From contig JAESRD010000257.1 in the NCBI GenBank assembly GCA_016764835.1, forward strand, positions 1 through 11,944: a stretch of DNA of 11,944 nt. Direction: 5' to 3'. Each line of letters begins with the position of its first letter. The stretch's first letter is position 1. Below the pieces are notes generated by a model. The model saw only the letters and a program-made list of their open reading frames with translations. It was not told where the DNA came from and searched no databases. The translations under genes were made by a program, and so were the position numbers. Positions 1 to 7,507 of this stretch are shown one piece after another. The DNA is from Paracoccaceae bacterium (lineage in GTDB: Bacteria; Pseudomonadota; Alphaproteobacteria; Rhodobacterales; Rhodobacteraceae).

Positions 1-236
1 GCGCGGTTTAGATTGATCCGCGCGCTCGCCGCGCGGGTTTGATCGGTCTGCGCATCGGCAGCGCGGGCCTCGTCCATCAGCACATCAGCCGAACGCAGGC
101 TGACCACGGCGTTGAGCTGCGGGTTGACGGCTTCGATCTTCCGCAATGTCGCGGCCATCAGCGCGGTGGCGGTAAGCCGACCGTCGCTAATTTGCTGAGC
201 CAGAACACTGGCATCTTGGCTGGTGAGATCGGTCAT
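1..236 (-). CDS. Amidase-signature family enzyme, N-terminal part (cut by window edge)
   Basis: Only the first 78 codons are present; the gene runs off the left edge. It starts at an ATG at 236-234 with a GAGGGA ribosome binding site a few bases upstream. The translated segment fits the helical N-terminus of amidase-signature hydrolases: a short alternating helix, then 'ISDGRLTATAL', then 'KIEAVNPQLNAVVSL', then an Ala-rich 'DEARAAD' helix. In this family that stretch precedes the 'GPLxGIPxxxKD' block holding the catalytic Lys of the Ser-cisSer-Lys triad, which lies outside the window, so activity cannot be judged. Members hydrolyse carboxamides and include GatA-like proteins; the substrate cannot be told from this part. 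It lies 25 bases after the prfB stop on the same strand, so co-transcription is likely. The start does not look like typical GatA, and a generic amidase is the safer call. Confidence 0.75.
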   Translation of the reverse strand, partial: MTDLTSQDASVLAQQISDGRLTATALMAATLRKIEAVNPQLNAVVSLRSADVLMDEARAADAQTDQTRAASARINLNR

Positions 237-261
237 GTCGCGTCCCTCGCCTTTGGTGGGC

Positions 262-1389
262 TTAGTCGTCCAGCGCCGCCTCTGCCCGGCTTTTGCCAGA
301 GACCTGCTGCGCCAAAGTCGCTGCCATAAAGCCGTCGAGCTTGCCATCAAGCACACCGGCACTGTCGGAGGTCTCGTAATTGGTGCGCAGGTCTTTGACC
401 ATCTGATACGGGTGCAGCACATAGGAGCGGATCTGGTTGCCCCAACCGGCATCGCCCTTGGCCTCATGCGCCTCGTTGATGGCCGCGTTGCGCTTATCCA
501 TCTCCATCTGGTAGAGCCGCGACTTTAGCGCCTTCATGGCAATATCGCGGTTCTGGTGCTGTGACTTTTCAGAGCTGGTCACGACTATGCCAGTTGGCAG
601 GTGGGTGATGCGCACCGCACTATCGGTGGTGTTCACATGCTGGCCGCCAGCCCCCGAGGAGCGGTAGGTATCGAGCCGAATATCCGATGCGTTGACCTCA
701 ATCTCAATATTGTCGTCAACCACCGGATAGACCCAGACTGAGCTGAACGATGTGTGCCGCCGGGCCGCACTATCAAACGGGCTGATCCGCACAAGACGGT
801 GCACGCCGCTCTCTGACTTGAGCCAGCCATATGCATTGGGGCCGCTGATCTTATAGGCGGCAGACTTGATGCCCGCCTCCTCGCCTGAGGTTTCAGATTG
901 CAGCTCAACTGTGTAGCCCTTGGACTCGGCCCACCGCACATACATGCGCGCCAGCATGCTGGCCCAGTCACAACTCTCTGTGCCGCCAGCGCCAGAATTG
1001 ATCTCAAGGAATGTGTCATTGCCGTCGGCTTCGCCGTCAAGCAGCGCTTCCAGCTCTTTGCTTGCAGCCATTGCCGCCAAGGCTTTGAGGGCTTCCTCGG
1101 CATCGGTAATAATCTCGGCGTCTTCTTCCAGCTCGCCCAGCTCAATCAGCTCGACATTATCGCTAAGATCAGTACTGATTTGGTCATATGCGCCCATCTT
1201 ATCAACAAGATCTTGCCTCTCGCGCATCAGCTTTTGCGCGGCTTCCGGCTTGTCCCAGAGGGTCGGATCTTCAACCATCGCGTCAAATTCTTCGAGCCGG
1301 TGCGGCGCTGTTTCGCGGTCCATCCGCTGGGCCAAAAGGCCGAGCGATTTTTCAATTGCCGCTACGAAATTTTGCGTCTCTGCGCGCAT
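262..1389 (-). CDS. prfB: Peptide chain release factor 2 (RF2)
   Basis: This 375-residue protein is the class I release factor that recognises UGA and UAA in the ribosomal A site and triggers peptidyl-tRNA hydrolysis. The RF2-specific anticodon-like SPF tripeptide is at 203-205 (in '[15 protein letters not shown]') and the catalytic GGQ at 248-250 (in '[10 protein letters not shown]'), whose Gln is normally methylated by PrmC. Ser244 sits at the position equivalent to E. coli residue 246, where Thr in K-12 weakens activity; Ser is a small residue there. The acidic N-terminal helical domain spans roughly 1-115. The frame is open from the ATG through the region where E. coli carries its in-frame UGA, so the programmed +1 frameshift autoregulation is absent. 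Length is normal. A GGAG sequence precedes the ATG. It follows mrcA by 67 bases and precedes an amidase-signature gene by 25, so it probably forms part of that transcript. Confidence 0.97.
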   Translation of the reverse strand: MRAETQNFVAAIEKSLGLLAQRMDRETAPHRLEEFDAMVEDPTLWDKPEAAQKLMRERQDLVDKMGAYDQISTDLSDNVELIELGELEEDAEIITDAEEALKALAAMAASKELEALLDGEADGNDTFLEINSGAGGTESCDWASMLARMYVRWAESKGYTVELQSETSGEEAGIKSAAYKISGPNAYGWLKSESGVHRLVRISPFDSAARRHTSFSSVWVYPVVDDNIEIEVNASDIRLDTYRSSGAGGQHVNTTDSAVRITHLPTGIVVTSSEKSQHQNRDIAMKALKSRLYQMEMDKRNAAINEAHEAKGDAGWGNQIRSYVLHPYQMVKDLRTNYETSDSAGVLDGKLDGFMAATLAQQVSGKSRAEAALDD

Positions 1390-1456
1390 TTTCTCCGCCC
1401 CGTTTTTGCCAATATTGTCCAGTTTGATAGCGCGCTAAGCCCGGCTCAACCAGCCC

Positions 1457-3970
1457 CTAATATAGCCCGCCCGATGACAGCGTGCCAAAGGTGGCTTTGG
1501 GGCCAACGGTCGCGGTCTCACCGGTTGAGTTGGTCACCGCGCGCGAGGTGGCGGTGACCACTTCAAACAGCGGCAGATCACCGGCAATGGCAAAGCCGCC
1601 ATCAAAGGTAATGCCAAAGACCGGGATTTCGCTGTCGCGGAAGCATTCGGCCACGACATTTTCACCGCTTGCCCCGTCGGGCAAACGTGCGCCAGAAAAC
1701 CGGTCAATGCTAATGAACCGGCATTCTTCAGGCACCGAGAAAGCGCTGCCGCCAAACTCGCGGATGGCCTCGATCATGAACTCTTGGAACACAGGCGCGC
1801 ACATGCCGCCGCCTGAGGCGCGGGTCATCGGGCGCGGCGTATCATAGCCAATGTAGCAACCCGCGGCGATGTTGGACGAGAAGCCAATGAACCACACGTC
1901 TTTGCCGTCATTGGTTGTACCGGTTTTGCCAGCGATTGGTACGGGCAGGTTCAACCCGCGCGCGGTACCGCGCTGGACCACGCCCTGCATCATAGATGTC
2001 AGCTGATAAGCAGTAACGGCGTTCATTATACGGTCGCGGTTTGAGTTGATCCGCGGGCTTTGCCCCGGCTCCAGCGCCTCTATCGAACAGTCGACGCAGG
2101 TGCGCGGATCATGGCGGTAGGTCGTCGCGCCGTAGCGGTCTTGCACCCGGTCAACAAGCGTCGGTTCAACCCGCTCGCCGCCATTGGCAAACATCGAATA
2201 GGCAGCGACCATGCGGTAAAGCGTTGTCTCGTTAGAGCCAAGTGCGCCGGACAGAACTTGGCGCATATTGTCGTATACGCCGAAACGCTCGGCATATTCG
2301 GCGACAACATCCATGCCAACCTCTTGGGCCAGCCGGATGGTCATCAGGTTACGCGATTGTTCAATGCCTGTGCGAAGCGGTGTCGGGCCATAATATTGGT
2401 GGCTGGCATTTTGCGGCCGCCAAACCCCTTGCGGGGTGTTGATCTCAATCGGCGCGTCAACAATGATTGTTGCGGGCGAATAGCCACTGTCGAGAGCCGC
2501 CGCATAGACAAACGGCTTAAACGTTGAGCCGGGCTGGCGGTAGGCCTGCGTCGCCCGGTTCAGCTCTGAATGCTGATATGAGAAGCCGCCCTGCATGGCG
2601 ATCACCCGGCCGGTGTTGACATCCATCGCCATGAACGCGCCCTGCACTTCTGGCACTTGGCGCAAGGTCCAGCGGATGAACGCGCCGTTGCCGTCCTCGG
2701 TCATCCGGCGAATATGGACCACATCGCCAACAGTGAAATTGTCATGGAAGTTACCGCGCATCCATTCAATGTCGCGCCGTGGCACGACAAAGGGCTCGGC
2801 CTCCGTCTCGGTCACATCTTCGATGCCGACACGCAGCTGCTGGTCTTCGACCGCCAGCACAACGGCTGGATACCACTGGTTCTCAAGTTCGACATCGCGT
2901 GAGATCCGCACCCGCGACAAAGCCCGCCGCCAGCTTTCTTCATCGACCAAAGCCTCGGCGTCTAGCGTCTGGCCAGTGCCGCGCCATTCGCCAGTGGCCC
3001 GGTCATAGCGCTCTAGCGCGCGTTGCAGCGCTTGGGCGGCGCGGGCTTGCAGGCCGGGATTGACCGTTGCACGGATAGCCAAGCCACCGTTGAAAAACTC
3101 GTCTTCACCAAAATCGCGGCTCAACTGGCGGCGGATTTGGTCAGTAAAATAATCACGCGGTGGCAGCTCGGAACGAAAGCTCTCAAAGTCACCGTTTTGC
3201 ACGGTGCGCAGCGGGGCTTCGCGTTCAGACTGATAAGTTGCCTCATCAACATAGCCATTCTCGAACATCTCACGCAGCACATAATTGCGCCGGTTTATGG
3301 CGTCTTCATGCTGGCGCACCGGGTGCAGGTTGCCGGGCCGCTGGGCCAGAGCGGCCAGAAAGGCGGCCTCGCCGGCGTTCAGCTCAGAGAGTGGTTTATT
3401 GTAATAGATCTGGGCAGCTGCGGTCACACCGTAAGCGTTTTGACCCAGAAAAATCTCATTGAGATACAGCTCAAGGATGCGCTCCTTGCCAAGCGCTTGC
3501 TCGGCCTGAACCGCCAAGATGATCTCACGAATTTTGCGCTCTGCTGTGCGCGAACCATCAAGCAGGAAGTTCTTCATCACCTGTTGGGTGATAGTTGATG
3601 CGCCACGCACAGACTCGCCGCGCGACACAACAGCCTCGACAAAGGCCGCCGCCATGCCGCGCAGATCATAGCCATTATGGGTGTAGAAATTTTTGTCCTC
3701 GGCCGAAATAAAAGCGTGTTTTACAACATCGGGGATCTCTTCTGCCGGGGTGAACAGACGCCGCTCAGTGGCAAATTCATCAATGATCTCGCCTTCGCCA
3801 GAATAGACCCTACTGATGGTCTTGGGCGAATATTGCGCCAGCACTTCGTGGCTGGGCAGGTCGCGGCCATAGACGAAGAAGATCGCGGCCAGCCCTAAGA
3901 AGCCCATGAGCAGGCCGAGCGTCAGGAGCGAAAAAATGCCGCCAAAGAATGAAAATACGAAACGCAGCAT
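1457..3970 (-). CDS. mrcA: Bifunctional penicillin-binding protein 1A (glycosyltransferase/transpeptidase)
   Basis: This class A PBP polymerises lipid II into glycan strands and cross-links the stem peptides at the outer face of the inner membrane. From the ATG at 3970 (837 residues) there is one N-terminal membrane helix at about 5-35. The GT51 domain follows, with the first catalytic Glu at E91 ('SAEDKNFYTH'), 'GASTITQQ' at 123-130, and 'ILELYLNEIFLG' near 165-176, which likely carries the second Glu. A PBP1A-type OB-like insertion lies at about 330-445. The transpeptidase has Ser482-x-x-Lys485 ('PGSTFKP'), the SRN motif at 539-541 and KTGT at 682-685. All key residues are intact. Six cysteines lie in the C-terminal third, including a CVDC pair at 625/628. 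An in-frame TTG at 3988 would add six residues, but it lacks a convincing ribosome site; 'MLRFVFSFFGG' fits alphaproteobacterial PBP1A starts. It sits between amiC and prfB, with its own likely promoter upstream. Confidence 0.96.
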   Translation of the reverse strand: MLRFVFSFFGGIFSLLTLGLLMGFLGLAAIFFVYGRDLPSHEVLAQYSPKTISRVYSGEGEIIDEFATERRLFTPAEEIPDVVKHAFISAEDKNFYTHNGYDLRGMAAAFVEAVVSRGESVRGASTITQQVMKNFLLDGSRTAERKIREIILAVQAEQALGKERILELYLNEIFLGQNAYGVTAAAQIYYNKPLSELNAGEAAFLAALAQRPGNLHPVRQHEDAINRRNYVLREMFENGYVDEATYQSEREAPLRTVQNGDFESFRSELPPRDYFTDQIRRQLSRDFGEDEFFNGGLAIRATVNPGLQARAAQALQRALERYDRATGEWRGTGQTLDAEALVDEESWRRALSRVRISRDVELENQWYPAVVLAVEDQQLRVGIEDVTETEAEPFVVPRRDIEWMRGNFHDNFTVGDVVHIRRMTEDGNGAFIRWTLRQVPEVQGAFMAMDVNTGRVIAMQGGFSYQHSELNRATQAYRQPGSTFKPFVYAAALDSGYSPATIIVDAPIEINTPQGVWRPQNASHQYYGPTPLRTGIEQSRNLMTIRLAQEVGMDVVAEYAERFGVYDNMRQVLSGALGSNETTLYRMVAAYSMFANGGERVEPTLVDRVQDRYGATTYRHDPRTCVDCSIEALEPGQSPRINSNRDRIMNAVTAYQLTSMMQGVVQRGTARGLNLPVPIAGKTGTTNDGKDVWFIGFSSNIAAGCYIGYDTPRPMTRASGGGMCAPVFQEFMIEAIREFGGSAFSVPEECRFISIDRFSGARLPDGASGENVVAECFRDSEIPVFGITFDGGFAIAGDLPLFEVVTATSRAVTNSTGETATVGPKATFGTLSSGGLY

Positions 3971-4020
3971 GTGCTTGAGGCACCCCAATTATTGGCCCGT
4001 TAGCAGGGCAACTACTCTGT

Positions 4021-4043
4021 AATACGCCCGATAGCCGGGTATT
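4021..4043 (-). other. Hairpin at or near the 5' end of the mrcA transcript
   Basis: The 23 bases form an imperfect inverted repeat: outer arms AATAC/GTATT, inner arms CCG/CGG, a five-base loop and a two-base bulge. It lies just downstream of the predicted -10 box on the minus strand, so the mRNA would begin within it or beside it. A structure there could stabilise the 5' end or alter access to the leader; this is inference. It is also the only hairpin I see in the gap. Confidence 0.35.
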
Positions 4044-4048
4044 TACTC

Positions 4049-4077
4049 TATATAGGCACGCACCTCGGCAGGGTCAA
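4049..4077 (-). promoter_or_regulatory. Sigma-70-type promoter for mrcA (-35 TTGACC, -10 TATATA)
   Basis: On the minus strand TTGACC (4077-4072) is followed by a 17-base spacer and TATATA (4054-4049). That is five of six matches at -35, a good -10, and ideal spacing. Transcription would start near 4042 and leave a leader of about 70 bases before the mrcA ATG at 3970. The element is inside the 175-base amiC-mrcA gap, an unusually long gap for genes in one operon, which supports a separate promoter. The rest of this gap holds nothing else I can name. Confidence 0.6.
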
Positions 4078-4145
4078 AAGCCCAAACCGGCTGATCGGCT
4101 ATAAAATGCCGCCCGACGCGATAAATATTAGCCCGGCCAATCACA

Positions 4146-5369
4146 TTATTGCCTTAACAGCGCATTGTGAGCGGCCTCAGAGCTGGCCCAAAGTTGTAGG
4201 CCTTTGAGCAGACCCGCGACAATCGGCGCGCGGCCCTCAGGTGTTGAAAGCCGCGCCCTGTCGCCATCATTTGACAAGAACCCGGCCTCAACCAGCACAC
4301 TGGGAAAATCCGCAGCACTGAGCACGGCCAGCTGGGCGGTCCGGCGCGGGCGGGTGTTAAGGGCGGCACCAGTTTCTCCCAGCGCGGTGACCAGATGGTC
4401 AGCCAGCCGCTCGGCCGCTGGGCCGGTCTCTAACCGCGCCAGCTCTAGCAGAACCGTGGCCACAAGATCATCTTGGCCGGCCAGATCAACCCCGGCGAGG
4501 ATATCGCCGCGCTCATGGCGCTGCGCCATGCGCGCACTGGCCTGATCATGCGCATCAGCTGACAGCGTATAGATAGACGCCCCCGACGCCGCGTCAGCGT
4601 CCAGCGCATCGGCATGTAGCGAGATAAACACATCCGCCCCGGCTTGGCGGGCAATGGTGATGCGGGTCTCAAGTGGCACAAAGATATCCGTTTGCCGGGT
4701 CAATACTGCACGCATGCCGCCTGCCCGCGCCACGGCTTCTGACAGCTCAAGCGCCAGCGCCAACATCAGGTCAGACTCGGCCAAGCCTTCGCGCCCGGCG
4801 CCGGGGTCTATGCCGCCATGGCCGGGATCAATGACCACAATCATTGGCCCATCTTCGGGTGCGGGCGGCGGCGTGGCCACGGTCAGCGCTTCCCAGCCGA
4901 GGTTAGGTGGGGTGCCAGCACGGGCCAAAGCCGCGGCCTCATCACTGGCCTGCATCTGTACCAGCAGCACGGCGCGGCCATCGGTCTGGCTGGTTTGCAT
5001 CCCACCGGCGCTGAGCACCATCGGCCCGGCAAGATCAACCACCAGCCGCGACCAGCCGGGGCGAAACGCGCCAAAGCGCAGGTCAAGCGCCGCATCAGCA
5101 TTGAGCAAGGCCGCACGGCTGGCCCCGGCAAAGTCTAGCTCGCGAAAGTCGAGCACCAGACGCCACGGTTCAGCGAGGGTGAAAATCCGGTAAGGCACGG
5201 GTTGGCTGAGATAAAGTTCAACCTCCAGCCCCTCGCCCCAGTCTTTGACCTGCGAGCGGGCAGTATCGAGCCGGGCCAGAGCCGAGAATGCACCATCTTG
5301 TTGCTGGGCAAACACCGGACCAATGGCCAGCAGCATAAGCGCCAGCGCCAGCCTAAACAGAGCCTTCAT
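4146..5369 (-). CDS. amiC: Periplasmic N-acetylmuramoyl-L-alanine amidase (AmiC type)
   Basis: This 407-residue zinc amidase cuts the bond between N-acetylmuramic acid and L-Ala in peptidoglycan, and enzymes of this type split septal wall during division. A signal peptide covers about 1-21 ('LLAIGPVFA' then QQQ). An AMIN-like beta domain at about 40-140 would target septal peptidoglycan. The Amidase_3 domain runs from about 175 to 395, with predicted Zn ligands His184 ('DPGHGG'), Glu198 ('AESD') and His252 ('SLHAD') and catalytic Glu361 ('VEAGFLSN'). Between His252 and Glu361 is a long insert (about 270-335) with a helical 'DLVATVLLELARLE' stretch. It matches the place of the autoinhibitory helix in E. 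coli AmiB/AmiC that EnvC-type activators relieve. The ATG overlaps the end of the aminotransferase gene by 17 bases and has a GGAG site, so coupled translation is likely. mrcA follows on the same strand. Confidence 0.93.
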   Translation of the reverse strand: MKALFRLALALMLLAIGPVFAQQQDGAFSALARLDTARSQVKDWGEGLEVELYLSQPVPYRIFTLAEPWRLVLDFRELDFAGASRAALLNADAALDLRFGAFRPGWSRLVVDLAGPMVLSAGGMQTSQTDGRAVLLVQMQASDEAAALARAGTPPNLGWEALTVATPPPAPEDGPMIVVIDPGHGGIDPGAGREGLAESDLMLALALELSEAVARAGGMRAVLTRQTDIFVPLETRITIARQAGADVFISLHADALDADAASGASIYTLSADAHDQASARMAQRHERGDILAGVDLAGQDDLVATVLLELARLETGPAAERLADHLVTALGETGAALNTRPRRTAQLAVLSAADFPSVLVEAGFLSNDGDRARLSTPEGRAPIVAGLLKGLQLWASSEAAHNALLRQ

Positions 5370-6525
5370 TACTAATCTCCGTCATTTTGCGCGCTCCAAA
5401 GAACGCCTCCAGCCGAACCAGACCCTCGACAATATCTGCCTGCGCCCGGGCATAAGAAAACCTGATCCAGCGATGCCCGTCTACCGGGTCAAAGTCCAGC
5501 CCCGGTGTGACAGCCACCCCGGCCTCTTCCAATATCTCATTGCACAGGGCCAGCGCGTCATCACTATAGGCGCTGATATCGGCATATATATAGAATGCCC
5601 CATCGGGTGGTGCTATCCGGCTCAGCCCGGCCCGCTTAAGCCCGGCAATCATCAGATCGCGGTTGGTTGCATAGTTGCGACAGTTCTCGTCCAGCTCATC
5701 GGTGTGATCAAACGCGTGCAGCGCCAATATTTGCGAGGCATGCGGCGCGCAGATAAACATATTCTGCGCCAGCCGTTCAACCAGCCGAACATGATCCTGC
5801 GGCACAACCATCCAACCCACCCGCCAGCCGGTCATCGAGAAATATTTAGAGAATGAGTTGATGACATGGACTTCGTCGGTCAGCTCCAGCGCCGATACTG
5901 GGCGCGTCGCCCCGATGCCCTGATATATCTCGTCTGAGATCAACGAGGCCCCCGCCTCATCGCAGGCGCCAATCAGCCCGGCCATCTCGTCGCGTCCCAG
6001 CATCGCCCCGGTCGGGTTCGCCGGTGACGCGGTGATCAACCCATCAAGCTTGTGGCGCGCCACATCGGCAGGCACAGGCTGCATCCGGGCCGCGAGGGTG
6101 GTTTCAAAATCAACCGGGGTGAGCGCCAAAGCCCGCAATATCTGACGGTATGACGGGTAGCAGGGCCGCCCCAGCCCAACCCGCGCACCAGTGTCAAACA
6201 AGGCCGTGAAGCTGAGCAAAAACGCGCCCGACGCGCCCGACGTTACAATCACCCGGTTTGGGTCGAGATCAACATTATGCATTTCACCGTAGCGCTGTGC
6301 GATCCGAGCCCGCAGCTCTGGCACACCGAGGGCAACCGAATAGCCGAGTGGCGCCTCAGCCATTTGCGCAGCCAGTTTGGCCACGGCCCCCGCAGGCGCA
6401 CCAGTGCCCGGCTGACCGACTTCCATATGGATAACAGAGCGCCCTGCCGCCTCAGCCGCCCGCGCCGCCTCCATAACATCCATCACGATAAAGGGATCAA
6501 CCTGCCCGCGTCTTGATACCCGCAT
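5353..6525 (-). CDS. Fold-type I PLP-dependent aminotransferase (class I/II)
   Basis: This 390-residue cytoplasmic enzyme belongs to the aspartate aminotransferase superfamily. Visible landmarks are 'SGASGAF' (about 96-102, phosphate binding), Asn170 in 'SPANPTG', Asp198 and Tyr201 in 'SDEIYQG' (cofactor ring contacts), the Schiff-base Lys227 in 'NSFSKYFSMTGWRVGW', Arg235 for PLP phosphate, and Arg355 in 'RFSYA', the usual alpha-carboxylate binder. All catalytic positions are present and the length is normal. The amino-acid substrate cannot be told from sequence; aspartate, aromatic or alanine-type activities are all possible. The start ATG is preceded by TGAGG at suitable distance. Its 3' end overlaps amiC by 17 bases, placing it first in a wall-related transcription unit; whether it feeds wall precursor synthesis (for example Ala or Glu pools) or is only a passenger is unknown. 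Confidence 0.92.
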   Translation of the reverse strand: MRVSRRGQVDPFIVMDVMEAARAAEAAGRSVIHMEVGQPGTGAPAGAVAKLAAQMAEAPLGYSVALGVPELRARIAQRYGEMHNVDLDPNRVIVTSGASGAFLLSFTALFDTGARVGLGRPCYPSYRQILRALALTPVDFETTLAARMQPVPADVARHKLDGLITASPANPTGAMLGRDEMAGLIGACDEAGASLISDEIYQGIGATRPVSALELTDEVHVINSFSKYFSMTGWRVGWMVVPQDHVRLVERLAQNMFICAPHASQILALHAFDHTDELDENCRNYATNRDLMIAGLKRAGLSRIAPPDGAFYIYADISAYSDDALALCNEILEEAGVAVTPGLDFDPVDGHRWIRFSYARAQADIVEGLVRLEAFFGARKMTEISNEGSV

Positions 6526-6552
6526 TCATTTGCCTCATGCTTTCGCTGTGAT

Positions 6553-6571
6553 CTTGCTGTTGTCCAGCAAG
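6553..6571. repeat. Perfect inverted repeat in the divergent intergenic region
   Basis: CTTGCTG (6553-6559) and CAGCAAG (6565-6571) form a perfect 7-base stem around a 5-base loop. It lies 28 bases upstream of the aminotransferase ATG, so it may be in that gene's leader or act as a protein-binding dyad for either divergent gene. No U-tract follows on either strand, so it is not a standard terminator. Confidence 0.4.
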
Positions 6572-6578
6572 GTAGCGC

Positions 6579-6603
6579 TGCCGTCAATGATATGCCGTCA
6601 ATG
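6579..6603. repeat. Two 11-base direct repeats (period 14)
   Basis: TGCCGTCAATG occurs at 6579-6589 and again at 6593-6603, separated by three bases. The repeats lie midway between the divergent aminotransferase and ScsC-like genes. Paired direct repeats here could be regulator binding sites, or a simple duplication; the sequence does not decide between them. Confidence 0.5.
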
Positions 6604-6604
6604 C

Positions 6605-6616
6605 GGTGACATCACC
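6605..6616. repeat. Short dyad GGTGA-CA-TCACC
   Basis: Five-base arms GGTGA and TCACC flank CA, forming a symmetric 12-base site directly beside the 11-base direct repeats. It could be an operator. A second weaker dyad, GCCA-GGCCT-TGGC, lies at 6621-6633. Together they make this 159-base gap the most repeat-dense of the left half of the window. I could not identify a convincing -35/-10 pair in the gap for either gene. Confidence 0.35.
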
Positions 6617-6684
6617 TAAAGCCAGGCCTTGGCATCAGCTTCGCCATATGATCTGACCGCATAAACAAAGTTTCGGAGTCCCTG

Positions 6685-7455
6685 ATGACCATTTTCCGCA
6701 ATATTCTTAAACATGCCAGCGCTCTGATCTGTGCCGCCACCTTTGCTCTGCCAGCCGCCGCCCTCGATATTGAGGCTATGAGCGACGCCGAGCGCGCCGC
6801 CTTTCGCGCCGAGATCCGTGCCTACCTGCTCGACAACCCAGAAGTGCTAATGGAAGCCATCGGCGTGCTTGAGCAGCGCGAGCAAGCAACCCAGTCAGCT
6901 ACGGATGTTGAAATGGCCGTCGCCTATGTCGATCAACTGCATAATGATGGCTATTCATGGCAGGGCGGCAACCCGGACGGCGACATCACCATTGTCGAAT
7001 TTATGGATTACCGCTGTGGTTATTGCCGCCGTGCCTTTACTGAGGTCGAAGAGCTGGTCGCCACTGATGGCAATATCCGCATCATCCTCAAAGAATTCCC
7101 TATTTTGGGCGAGCAATCGGTGCTGGCCTCAAAATTTGCCATTGCCGTGCAACAGCTCTTTGGCGAAGACGCCTATAAAGATGTGCATGACGCGCTGATG
7201 GTGCTGCGCGCCGATATTACACCGGCCTCGCTGACCCGGCTCGCCGACGCGTTTGGCCTCAATGCGCCGCAAATCTTAGACCATATGGAAAGCCCCGCCG
7301 TCGCCGGTGTCATCGCCTCTAACCGTGCGCTTGGCGATAGGTTGCAAATCACCGGCACGCCGACATTCGTGATGCAAGATCAGATGCTGCGGGGCTATGT
7401 GCCACTCGATAGCATGATCAGCATTGTCGCCGATCTGCGGTCCAACCAAGGCTAG
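6685..7455 (+). CDS. Secreted DsbA/ScsC-like thiol:disulfide oxidoreductase
   Basis: This 256-residue protein has a signal peptide at about 1-26 (ending 'ALPAAA'). A helical segment at about 33-66 contains 'YLLDNPEVLMEAI', then a thioredoxin-fold domain from about 90 to 255. The active site is Cys111-Gly-Tyr-Cys114 ('DYRCGYCRRAF') and the cis-Pro loop is Thr225-Pro226 ('ITGTPTFV'). Only these two cysteines occur in the mature part. CGYC rather than CPHC is usual for alphaproteobacterial DsbA relatives. The N-terminal 'L.DNPEVL.EA' helix resembles the oligomerisation segment of ScsC-type proteins, some of which are trimeric isomerases. Oxidase or isomerase activity in the periplasm is therefore expected, with the choice unresolved. 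No DsbB or ScsB partner lies in the window. GGAG precedes the ATG by seven bases. It is transcribed alone, divergent from the aminotransferase and convergent with ispG. Confidence 0.9.
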   Translation: MTIFRNILKHASALICAATFALPAAALDIEAMSDAERAAFRAEIRAYLLDNPEVLMEAIGVLEQREQATQSATDVEMAVAYVDQLHNDGYSWQGGNPDGDITIVEFMDYRCGYCRRAFTEVEELVATDGNIRIILKEFPILGEQSVLASKFAIAVQQLFGEDAYKDVHDALMVLRADITPASLTRLADAFGLNAPQILDHMESPAVAGVIASNRALGDRLQITGTPTFVMQDQMLRGYVPLDSMISIVADLRSNQG

Positions 7456-7475
7456 ATCAGACGCGCCAATCCGAG

Positions 7476-7494
7476 CGGCCCCATTTGGGGGCCG
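7476..7494 (+). terminator. GC-rich hairpin after the ScsC-like gene
   Basis: CGGCCCC (7476-7482) and GGGGCCG (7488-7494) form a perfect 7-base stem with a 5-base loop, starting 21 bases after the TAG stop. No run of T follows, so the terminator role rests on stem strength and on its place between convergent genes. Confidence 0.5.
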
Positions 7495-7507
7495 TGAGAT
7501 ATGTCGT

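Noticed and set aside
1428..1437. Perfect 10-base palindrome TAGCGCGCTA between mrcA and prfB
   Set aside because: Too short for its self-complementarity to be meaningful alone, with no loop, no T-run and no partner site.
898..1557. Long plus-strand open frame opposite prfB
   Set aside because: It lies antisense to a clearly real RF2 gene, its protein resembles no family, and open antisense frames are expected at this GC content.
3971..3988. TTG start adding six residues to PBP1A
   Set aside because: No Shine-Dalgarno sequence precedes it, and the ATG at 3970 gives the usual short cytoplasmic tail before the membrane helix. It cannot be fully excluded.
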